Of a DNA stretch of 42,910 nucleotides, positions 33,397 through 41,400 are shown in pieces. The translations under genes and the position numbers were made by a program. Numbering within the stretch: position 1 is the stretch's first letter; the number at the start of each line of letters is the position of its first letter. The stretch is taken from the NCBI GenBank assembly GCA_900550645.1, contig URTA01000015.1, positions 1 to 42,910 of the forward strand, written 5' to 3'. The stretch comes from an uncultured Porphyromonadaceae bacterium. GTDB lineage: Bacteria; Bacteroidota; Bacteroidia; Bacteroidales; Muribaculaceae. Below the pieces are notes generated by a model, which saw only the letters and a program-made list of their open reading frames with translations, had not been told where the DNA came from and searched no databases.

Positions 33397-34989
33397 ATGA
33401 ACAAAACAAGATTTTTGCCGGCCGTTTTAATGGCATTGTGCGCCATATTGGTCACCGGATGCGACGACGATAAAGGTCGAGACTGGAATCCCTCGATAGG
33501 AGGGGAGCAAAAGAACGTCGAGAAAAGGACTGTGGTGAGTGAAAAGGGCCCGAAGAAAGGACAGAAGCACCGTTCCAGCGATGACTTCAGTACCAAGGGT
33601 ATGAACAGCGGCAAGATTCTGTGGACGTGTGACGATGACAACATCACCTTTGATGTGAACATCAACAAGTCCGGGACTGACGGAGTGTTTGCTACCTCCT
33701 TGTACAACAATGCAGTCACCGACTTCATTAGTTCGGACAAGCTGTATATTGCCAACCCGAAGAATGCCACACAGAGCTTCACCATAACATACCGGATTAT
33801 CCCTGACGAGGGCGGTTATTGCTACGTGACCAGCTCTAACTCGCCTCTGGACGGCCAGGAGCATCGTTCGAGCGCTAACTTCGAGCTTGGCCGCAGTCCA
33901 CGGTACATTGTAGAGTGCGATGCAGACATCTCGTTCACAATCAGGCAGGATGTCTCCGGGGCGGACAAAGACGTGTTCACGAATGTGAAAAACGGAGCTG
34001 TCCTGGACAATCCGTATACGGAAAAACTCTATATCGCCGATCCGAAGAATGCCAAGAAGTCGTTTACGGTTATCTTCAAGCCTTCCGTCGACGATACGAG
34101 AAACTGGATGACGGCACTGTCTGACGACTTGTATCTATACGAGCTTTCCATTCCGGGAACTCATGACTCGGGAACTGGCGAATTTGTCAGTGCGGGAATG
34201 AGCAAATGCCAGAATTACAATATTATGCAGCAGTTGAATGACGGTATACGATACTTCGATATCCGTGTGGACGAGGAGATGGATATTCGTCACGGAATCA
34301 CGGATTGCGACATAGACTTTAAGGACGTGTGGAACGACTTCACCCTCTTCTTGAAGGAACACCCGGGTGAAACGATAATCATGCAGCTGAACAGCCATAC
34401 GGACGATGACGAAATAGCAGAAAGCCTGGCCGAGTACTTTAAGCCGGAAAACATCTGGACGGGCAACAGTATTCCGCGTCTGGGTGAAGTCCGCGGCAAG
34501 GTGGTGCTTTTCCGCCGTTACAAAGAAACCGACAACGGCGGCATAGACGTGCGTAGCGTATGGCCGGATGACGGCGTCAAGGCTGACGGCAACAACGGGC
34601 ACAACATCTTCTATATTGAAGACCGATACTACTCGACTTCGGAGGCAATACACAACACGCGTGAAAAACGCGAACTGGTATGCGCCGCCATCAAGGCTGC
34701 CTGTGACAACGACAACAATAAGATGCACATAATATTCAACAGTGTAGCCGGTCGCGTGACGCATACGCCATGGGACTATGCGTGGGGTGGGGTAGGCATC
34801 GAACCGGAGATGAACCCGGCACTGAAGCAGATACTGGACAGTATCGCCACCGACAATAAGGTCCGACCGCTGCGCATGGGCGCTGTTTTGCTCGACTTTT
34901 ACAACAAGCACAGGGATGATGATGACTGCAAGCTTGTCGAACGCATAATCAACTTCAATTTCAAGGAGCCGTTTATAAAATTGGAATAA
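33397..34989 (+). CDS. Lipoprotein with PI-PLC X-type domain
   Basis: A 530-residue lipoprotein: MNKTRFLPAVLMALCAILVTGC with lipobox Cys22. Residues about 50-235 contain two similar repeats of about 75 residues (both with EHRSS/KHRSS..F at the start and SSDKLYIANPKNA or TEKLYIADPKNA near the end). The C-terminal 290 residues are a phosphatidylinositol-specific phospholipase C-like domain with the two catalytic histidines: His256 in SIPGTHDSGT and His299 in DIRHGI. It would act on the cell surface or in the periplasm, cleaving phosphatidylinositol or GPI-like lipids; substrate unproved. I use the ATG at 33397, since the longer frame from 33223 begins before the promoter. It lies between the rubredoxin gene and its decayed copy, suggesting insertion or duplication at this site. 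Confidence 0.87.
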   Translation: MNKTRFLPAVLMALCAILVTGCDDDKGRDWNPSIGGEQKNVEKRTVVSEKGPKKGQKHRSSDDFSTKGMNSGKILWTCDDDNITFDVNINKSGTDGVFATSLYNNAVTDFISSDKLYIANPKNATQSFTITYRIIPDEGGYCYVTSSNSPLDGQEHRSSANFELGRSPRYIVECDADISFTIRQDVSGADKDVFTNVKNGAVLDNPYTEKLYIADPKNAKKSFTVIFKPSVDDTRNWMTALSDDLYLYELSIPGTHDSGTGEFVSAGMSKCQNYNIMQQLNDGIRYFDIRVDEEMDIRHGITDCDIDFKDVWNDFTLFLKEHPGETIIMQLNSHTDDDEIAESLAEYFKPENIWTGNSIPRLGEVRGKVVLFRRYKETDNGGIDVRSVWPDDGVKADGNNGHNIFYIEDRYYSTSEAIHNTREKRELVCAAIKAACDNDNNKMHIIFNSVAGRVTHTPWDYAWGGVGIEPEMNPALKQILDSIATDNKVRPLRMGAVLLDFYNKHRDDDDCKLVERIINFNFKEPFIKLE

Positions 34990-35071
34990 TGCCGATGGCT
35001 TGGCGGCATTGCACGCCGCCAAGCCATCTATTGACATTGCCAGCTGCTTTGACCGTATAAGAAGTATTTCA

Positions 35072-35147
35072 GGAGGTCTTCAAACGGTGTCCGGGACGCG
35101 ATGCCTGCAGCGGTGTCTCCTTCTGCACTGTCTGCGCGTAGGCTGAC
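35072..35147 (-). pseudogene. Decayed rubredoxin copy
   Basis: On the minus strand the frame reads AEGDTAAGIASRTPFEDLL, matching AEGDTGVAPGTPFEDLP of the rubredoxin at 32847-33005. A block of 21 bases (35072-35092) is identical to 32912-32932, and GGTGTCTCCTTCTGC recurs (35112-35126 and 32946-32960). Beyond it, 35130-35147 matches the rubredoxin upstream region 33091-33108 at 16 of 18 positions. Both CxxC pairs are lost, so it cannot bind iron. The start region was removed by an internal deletion. Confidence 0.8.
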
Positions 35148-35189
35148 GGTGTTTCGCGGGAAAATCTCGGTCAGCGTTGTATATTCGGA

Positions 35190-35197
35190 TATTTTTG
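35190..35197 (+). promoter_or_regulatory. Possible -7 box of TPR-protease gene
   Basis: TATTTTTG fits TAnnTTTG, 34 bases before the ATG at 35232. At the -33 position TCG replaces TTG. Confidence 0.4.
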
Positions 35198-35231
35198 CGT
35201 AATTTCGCACAACCAAATTTATGACAAGCCA

Positions 35232-37367
35232 ATGACTAACAGCCAACCGCACAAATATTTCGCCGGTGCAGTGATTACTGCCCTAATATGTCTGTTGACA
35301 CTGCCGGCTCTCGCTGCCAAGAAAGGCGATGACCAACCGTACAACATCACTCGTGCTCTCGAGGAACTGCAAGCCGGCAACTATGCCGAGGCCATGGGGT
35401 ATGTGGAAAAGGAAGTGTCTGCTAACCCTAAAAGCGGTGAGGCAAACCTGATCACAGGCGTAATTTATTATAGCGCGGAAATGTACGGCAATGCCATTCA
35501 ACCGCTCGACCAGGCGGTGAAATACTTGCCGAAAAAGGGGACGTTCCCGCGCAGCGACGCGCTGTATTACCGGGGGCAGTGTTATTTCGCGTTGGGCGAC
35601 ACCATCAAGGCTCTCAATGACATAAACGAGGCGGTGAAACTGTCTCCCGACGATACCGACCTGTATTCTTGGCGAGGCTACCTGCTGTTCTGCATGGGAA
35701 ACTTAGACGCCTCTGACGCTGATTATAAGAAGCTGCTCGAGATCAACAAGGCTGACACGCGCTCTATGGTCTGCCTTGGCCTCAACGAGTTTACGCGGGG
35801 CAATTTCCGCCAGGCGGCGGAATGGTGTGACAAGGCTTTGCAGTTGGATACTGATTACGCCGCGACATACGCGCTGCGAGCCAATGCATACATGGAACAG
35901 AGGCAGTTCCGCAAGGCCGCTGATGACATTGTCCGCGCCTTGGAGTTGCAAAACCGGACTGCCTTTGACGAGATTGATGCAGATGACCCCGAGATGGTAG
36001 CCGCAATGCATGAGAAACTTAACTACAAGATGGTCGTTGATGCGTCAAACGTGATGTGGCCATACTTTGAAGGACAACTCTATGAAGCGACCCACGACTA
36101 TGAAAACGCAATAGCCGCTTATTCGGCAGCGAACAAGATTTCCCCCTCTGCACAGGCTTACAACCGTATGGGGCAGTGCTACTACAACCAGCTTGACTTC
36201 AGCACTGCTCTCGAATGTTCAGAATATGCTATAGACCTTGACCCGGACGACATCAACTACAAGGTAGACAAGGCCTCACGCCTTACGATGCTCGGACGCG
36301 GAGGCGAGGCTGTCGCCCTGCTCGATGAACTGCTTGCCGAAAGCAGCGACGAGGCTACCAAGCAGAACCTCATTTTTCGCCGCGCGATGCTCAAGTCCTT
36401 CAGCGGCGATTTCGCCGGAGCTGCACAGGACTACACTCTCTACATGGCTTCCGATGCTGGCTTGTCTGACGATGTGCGCATGACAGCAACTGTTCTGCGC
36501 GGCGACTGCTACCGATTGGCGGACAATGCCGCTCTTGCGGCAGCGGACTACAACCGAGTCATCAAACAGTCAAACGGCGATGTGGCCAGTACCGGGATAT
36601 TGCTGCCATACGCCTATTCTGGTCTCGGCGAGAATGACAAGGCTATCGAGGTTTTGCAGGAATATATCGCGGCAAACGATGGCGACAAGAAAAATGCATA
36701 TTACAATGCAGCCTGCGTCTATGCCCGCATCGGCGATAACGCCAAGGCCATGGAATGCCTCAACAAAGCTGTCGATTGCGGCTATGACGACTGTGTGCGC
36801 CTGCTTCAAGATTACGACTTAATTTCACTGCGTGAGACCAAAGAGTTTGACGCGCTGTTCCTGCGCCTCGGCTTCGTCCCCACGTCGGGAAATGACGAGT
36901 CCCAGACAACGCAAATGCCTGCAGTCGATGCGGATGAGGCCTCCGGTTCGAGGGTAGCCTCCGGTAACGGCGTGACTGAAATACCATTTACACGCAAGGG
37001 CGGCGTGACTGAGGTGAAATGTCACATCAACGGTTTGCCGCTTCACTTTGTCTTCGACACTGGCGCTGCGACCGTCTCAATGTCAAACGTCGAGGCCACG
37101 TTCATGTACAAGAACGGATACATCAAGGACAAGGACATCATCGGAACCCAGCAATTCATAGATGCCACCGGCAGCGTGTCCGAAGGCACGATAATCCGTC
37201 TTGCTGAAGTCGATTTGGGCGGAGTGACGCTCAAAGACGTACAGGCAAGCGTGGTCAACAGTCAGGCCGCTCCGTTGCTGCTCGGACAGACAGTCCTCGC
37301 ACGCCTCGGCCGCATCGAGATCGACAACGACCGTCAGGTCATACGCATAACACCACGCTCGCTCTGA
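35232..37367 (+). CDS. TPR-repeat protein with C-terminal retropepsin-like aspartic protease domain
   Basis: A 711-residue exported or periplasm-facing protein. The N-terminus has a hydrophobic signal (YFAGAVITALICLLTLPALAA). Residues about 35-560 are tetratricopeptide repeats (for example DALYYRGQCYFALGDTIKALNDINEAVKLSPDD; KNAYYNAACVYARIGDNAKAMECLNKAVD). After a Ser/Gly-rich linker comes a clan AA aspartic protease-like domain (about 590-711) with the catalytic DTG at 609 in FVFDTGAATVSMS. The later LLLGQTVLARLGRIEIDNDRQ is the conserved end of such domains. One DTG per chain means a dimer would be needed for catalysis. TPRs could position protein substrates. It is monocistronic by appearance; partners are unknown. 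Confidence 0.88.
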   Translation: MTNSQPHKYFAGAVITALICLLTLPALAAKKGDDQPYNITRALEELQAGNYAEAMGYVEKEVSANPKSGEANLITGVIYYSAEMYGNAIQPLDQAVKYLPKKGTFPRSDALYYRGQCYFALGDTIKALNDINEAVKLSPDDTDLYSWRGYLLFCMGNLDASDADYKKLLEINKADTRSMVCLGLNEFTRGNFRQAAEWCDKALQLDTDYAATYALRANAYMEQRQFRKAADDIVRALELQNRTAFDEIDADDPEMVAAMHEKLNYKMVVDASNVMWPYFEGQLYEATHDYENAIAAYSAANKISPSAQAYNRMGQCYYNQLDFSTALECSEYAIDLDPDDINYKVDKASRLTMLGRGGEAVALLDELLAESSDEATKQNLIFRRAMLKSFSGDFAGAAQDYTLYMASDAGLSDDVRMTATVLRGDCYRLADNAALAAADYNRVIKQSNGDVASTGILLPYAYSGLGENDKAIEVLQEYIAANDGDKKNAYYNAACVYARIGDNAKAMECLNKAVDCGYDDCVRLLQDYDLISLRETKEFDALFLRLGFVPTSGNDESQTTQMPAVDADEASGSRVASGNGVTEIPFTRKGGVTEVKCHINGLPLHFVFDTGAATVSMSNVEATFMYKNGYIKDKDIIGTQQFIDATGSVSEGTIIRLAEVDLGGVTLKDVQASVVNSQAAPLLLGQTVLARLGRIEIDNDRQVIRITPRSL

Positions 37368-37408
37368 CAAAAGCGAAGTTGTTAAATGTGTTAAAGTCTG
37401 TCACTCCC

Positions 37409-37439
37409 TTGGCAGAGCCGCGTTATACTATTAACTTTG
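37409..37439 (+). promoter_or_regulatory. Promoter of Cys/Lys-rich protein gene
   Basis: TTG at 37409-37411, 20 bases, TAACTTTG at 37432-37439. The upstream extension of the frame overlaps this promoter, so the start at 37467 is preferred. Confidence 0.8.
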
Positions 37440-37466
37440 CGACAATCAAACAATACAAATACAGAT

Positions 37467-37823
37467 ATGAAGAAACTTAGCATCCTGATGCTCTCAATGG
37501 CGTTTTTCGCCTTCGGCGTTTCCGCACAGACTACTACGACCAAGGAAAAGTCGACCAAATTCGAGCAGTGTGACAAATGCAAGAAGGCCGGCAAAGACGC
37601 CAAAGCCTGCGAGAAAAAATGCGGCAACGGCAAGAAAGGCTCTTGTGCAGAAGCTGACAAGGCCAAATGCGACAAAGAGGCCAAGAAGTGCGACAAAGCC
37701 AAGAAATGCTGCGGCAAGAAGGCCGACGCAAAGTCTTGCAACAAAGCCACAAAGTGCTGCGGCAAGAAAGCTGCTGCCGAGAAGAAGAGCTGCTGCGACA
37801 AGAAAGCCGCTGAAAAGAAATAA
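37467..37823 (+). CDS. Small exported Cys/Lys-rich protein
   Basis: A 118-residue protein with signal peptide MKKLSILMLSMAFFAFGVSAQ. The mature part is built from Lys, Ala, Asp and 14 Cys, in repeated motifs such as CDKCKKAGKDAKACEKKCG, DKAKKCCGKKADAKSC and TKCCGKKAAAEKKSCC. Almost all cysteines lie in CC, CxxC or CxxxC spacings next to lysines, and there is no histidine. Composition suggests a metal-binding or heavily disulfide-linked protein of the envelope; it resembles metallothioneins only in Cys content. I know no family. It has a consensus promoter and a strong terminator (37877-37914), so it is a monocistronic transcript. Low sequence complexity means any homology result should be treated with care. 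Confidence 0.78.
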   Translation: MKKLSILMLSMAFFAFGVSAQTTTTKEKSTKFEQCDKCKKAGKDAKACEKKCGNGKKGSCAEADKAKCDKEAKKCDKAKKCCGKKADAKSCNKATKCCGKKAAAEKKSCCDKKAAEKK

Positions 37824-37876
37824 TCTGGCCAGCGAACCCAGACGCTTCAGCCATGCAGAAGCGTGACACATACAGC

Positions 37877-37914
37877 GACACCCGGAGCTTGCCTGTTCCG
37901 GGTGTCCGTTTTTT
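37877..37914 (+). terminator. Strong terminator after Cys/Lys-rich gene
   Basis: A perfect 10-base stem GACACCCGGA/TCCGGGTGTC (37877-37886 and 37897-37906) with a 10-base loop, followed by CG and six T. Confidence 0.9.
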
Positions 37915-37936
37915 AGCAGTGGTAGCAAAAATAATT

Positions 37937-37967
37937 TTGCACGAATGGCCATAAATGACTAACTTTG
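37937..37967 (+). promoter_or_regulatory. Promoter of tRNA-Gly
   Basis: TTG at 37937-37939, 20 bases, TAACTTTG at 37960-37967, about 48 bases before the tRNA. Confidence 0.75.
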
Positions 37968-38014
37968 CAGAGTGAACCGAGGGCGACAGCCCCTATGGTC
38001 ACAGACACACGAAT

Positions 38015-38087
38015 GCGGTAATAGCTCAGTCGGTAGAGCATCAGCTTCCCAAGCTGAGGGTCGCGAGTTCGAGCCTCGTTTACCGCT
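38015..38087 (+). tRNA. tRNA-Gly(CCC)
   Basis: A 73-base tRNA: acceptor GCGGTAA pairs with TTACCGC, discriminator T. The D arm AGCTCAGTCGGTAGAGC is standard. The anticodon stem TCAGC/GCTGA encloses loop TTCCCAA, so the anticodon is CCC (glycine codon GGG). The T arm has GTTCGAG. CCA is not encoded. A stem AAAGCCGT/ACGGCTTT (38096-38103 and 38129-38136) after it probably ends the transcript. The next gene on the right is the large coiled-coil protein. Confidence 0.95.
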
Positions 38088-38454
38088 CAACCTCAAAAGC
38101 CGTTGACAATCACCTGTTTGTTATGCCGACGGCTTTGTTCAAAGACCATCAGCGGCAATTATGGCATCAATCACTGCGGCACGACACAGCTTATGTGGAC
38201 ATAGACTCGTTTCTCCCAGCCCCGTTCCGTCAGGAGAGCGGTGTGTTGACTGAGCTGCTGATAATGAACTATACCCAATGCCAAGGCTCCACCTCCTTAG
38301 GCTAACTGCACATTTGCGAATCTGCTGATTCAACCTGTTTTTACACGCACGTCGCATTATTCAATTCTGAAAATTGCATATATCGGCAAATGATATTATA
38401 TTTGCGAGCTGAAACAGTAATATATTTTGTATTACACCAAAACACGAATTGCTC
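38088..38454 (+). other. Gene-free stretch between tRNA-Gly and the large coiled-coil gene
   Basis: Contents are the tRNA terminator-like stem (38096-38136) and the promoter of the next gene (38374-38404). A frame of 60 codons at 38123-38305 has no signal or domain and looks accidental. No direct repeat of the tRNA 3' end was noticed, so integration at the tRNA is not demonstrated. Confidence 0.4.
38374..38404 (+). promoter_or_regulatory. Promoter of large coiled-coil/CoiA-like/WG gene
   Basis: TTG at 38374-38376, 20 bases, TATATTTG at 38397-38404; leader about 45 bases. Confidence 0.75.
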
Positions 38455-41400
38455 ATGAATAGCTGGTTGTCAGAGTTAGTATTTGGGGTTGACATAGATC
38501 AACTCCAAGCTGAACTTGTCCAGTCCAGATATGAACTTGCCAAGCTCAAAAATGAAAATGACAGGTTAATTTCAACGGTGAACGCAAGGCAAAATGCTAT
38601 AGGTCGTTTGACTGATAGAATTAAACGCAAAGATGAGACTATTGTCAATCTGCGAAGTTCTGTGCAGCTGCATAAACAGGAACTAAAGGACAAGTCATCT
38701 GAAGTTTATGCACTAAACAGAACGACCACAAAGCTTCAGGGGGATCTTGAGAAAATCAATAAAGTCGTAGACCGGTTGGACGATAAGATTAACCGCAAGG
38801 ATGAAAACATTGAAGAGCTGAAAGCTTCAGCCCAGCAGCTTAAGCAAGAACTTAGAAGCAAAACAACCGAAATCAATAAGCTGAATAAATCGGCTGAGAA
38901 ATTGCAGAATAAGGTCTCTGAATTGAATGAAACCATAAGTCAGCAGGCCGGTTGTATTAATGGCAAAGACAAGGCTATTGCAGACTTGAAAAGCACTGTT
39001 CAGCAGCAGGAATCTGATGTTCAGAGCAAGGCTGCTGAAATCGTCAAATTGAATGAGTCTGTAGCAAGTCAGAGTGATGAGGTCGCAAGGCTGAATGATG
39101 CTGTAGCCCAATTGTTTGAGAATGACAACCGCAAGGATACGGTCATTTCTGAATTGAGAGATGACGTGAGACAGAAGGAACTGATTATTAAGGGTAAATT
39201 TGAGGAAATATCCAGCCTTAATGATGATTTGACCAATTCCCAGAATGAAATTGCAGGTCTGAATAAGAGAATAGAGGCTCTTGAGTTATCTGTCAAGGGC
39301 AAAGATGATGCGTTGTCTTCATTAAACGATGACCTGGGTCTGCTCAAACACCAAGTTGAAGAAAAGGAAGAGCAGATTCAGCATCTGCATGAGAAAATCC
39401 AGTCACTAAACGGAGATAATGAAAAGTTGAAGTTCGATTTAGGAGATTGGAAGAAGGAGAATGAAGAGTTGAACTCTAAGAATTCTGTTCTAACAGCCGA
39501 GAATGAGCGGTTGAGAAAGGAATTGAAAAATGCCAAGGAGGCAACTGTATTGACAGAGTCGCAGTCTGACTCTGAAGGAGAGCTGTTGTCTGAAGCAGGT
39601 TCGCAGCCTGACGCTGAAGCCCATCAGCTGGTTGAAGCAGGTTCGCAGCCCAATGCTGAAGTTGAGCCTCAGTCCGGCACAGACGTAGTAGAGCCGTCAG
39701 TTGAAGTGGGGACAGAACCCGACACCGAAAGCGTAGCAGAGCCGCAGTTTGAAGCAGAGTCACAGCCAGACATCGATGGCGTAGCAGAGCCGTCAGTTGA
39801 AGCGAGTACACAGCCTGACGCAGAAAGCGCAGCCGAGCCGTCAGCTGAAGCGAGTACACAGCCCGACACAGAAAGCGTAGCAGAGCCGTCAGTTGAAGCG
39901 AGTACACAGCCTGACGCAGAAAGCGTAGCAGAGGCGTCAGTTGAAGTGGAGGCGCATCCCGCCGCAGAAGACGTGGCAGAGCCGCCAGCAGAAGCGGGTA
40001 CACAGCCCAATGCAGAAACCGAACCATCGCCTGAAAAAGAGGCTCGGTCTAACACCTCAGAACCAGTACAAAGACGAACTGTTGGCTCTCGCCCTAAGAC
40101 TGGGGCAAATGGACCTGAAAAGCCAAAGGACATCCCTGATATTGAAACAGGAGAGCAGAAATCCCGTCGTTCAATTAGGAAAGTCATTGACACTGAGACA
40201 GATGAGGTGATTGATGCTGATGCTTTTTTTCAGCAGGAAAATGATACAATCCAAACGGCAACACGTTTTCTGGAGGAAGCCAAAGCCACAGGCCAGCCTA
40301 AATTCGTGTGCTTTGGGTGTAAGCAACCTGTGAAAATATCGAAAAGGGGGAACAATTATTATTTTCAGCATTGGACAAGCAATCCCGACTGCGAATATAC
40401 CCCCCAGTCAAGTCAATCACCTTCAGCTGGACCTGAAATTCTAATACCCTCGGAGCCCGGCGAGGATCGAGATGAAATGCTCGATAAAATATGTCGCCAA
40501 ATTAATAATAGAGGTGATGTGCAATTTGCAGAGAAAAGAAAGCTCATTCCCAGTGTATTCCCATATATGTTCTATCGAAGAGCGGATATATTTGTTGAGT
40601 TTAGAAATGGCAATAGACTCGTAATCCAATTCTCCGATGGAAAAACCTCATTGAAGAGCCTTGTAGACAAGGATATTTTCTTCTGGCTTCATGGCATATA
40701 CGTTATGTGGGTTTACAGCAATGAAACGTATGACTATTCAGGCATACGATCGATAGCAAACGAGAATGCGGTCTTCTATTGCCATAGAAACATATTTTTC
40801 TATGACAAAGAATGTCGGGAAAAGTCAGACGAACGAGATGAGTTCATTTTCAAATGCAATTATCTCAATGAAGACAATAATTGGCATTACAAAATAGGCA
40901 CGTCGGGTAATAACGGGGAACTAATAGCATTGGGAAACTTGACATTCCCACATGATGATGTCGAATTAAAGCCGTATTATTTTGAAGCAAACAAGCCTTA
41001 CTTTGACTTGCATCCCGACAAAGAAGGCGAGTACATAAGCAGCCACAGAAATCGAGACGAATACCTGGTTCTGCTCAAGAAAGACTGGTCCAACAACCCA
41101 GCTCGTATTGAGGCCATCAAGAGGTGTATGGCAAGCAACACAACTACAGTGCCCTTCTGTTATTCCCGCAAATGGGGATTGCGCTTCCAGGGAACGACGA
41201 TAGTGTCAAATATTTTTGACAAAGAACCAGAATTGGTCAATGGCGTGTATGTCGTTTGCTGCAAGAATCAATATGGTCTCGTCAGCGGCTGTTCTGACAA
41301 AGTCCTTTTTGACTGGACTGGCATTAGTGAAATATCGCCGTTGAGAGAAAATCTGTTCAAATTCAAAAAGGACAGAAGGTATGGCATCGTTGATCCGGAC

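Noticed and set aside
35028..35252. Minus-strand frame of 74 codons as an intact gene
   Set aside because: Its middle matches rubredoxin without either CxxC pair and the rest is unrelated, so it is treated as a decayed copy.
39685..40020. CRISPR array
   Set aside because: The regular repeats are contiguous coding units without spacers and lie inside an open frame. No cas genes are present.
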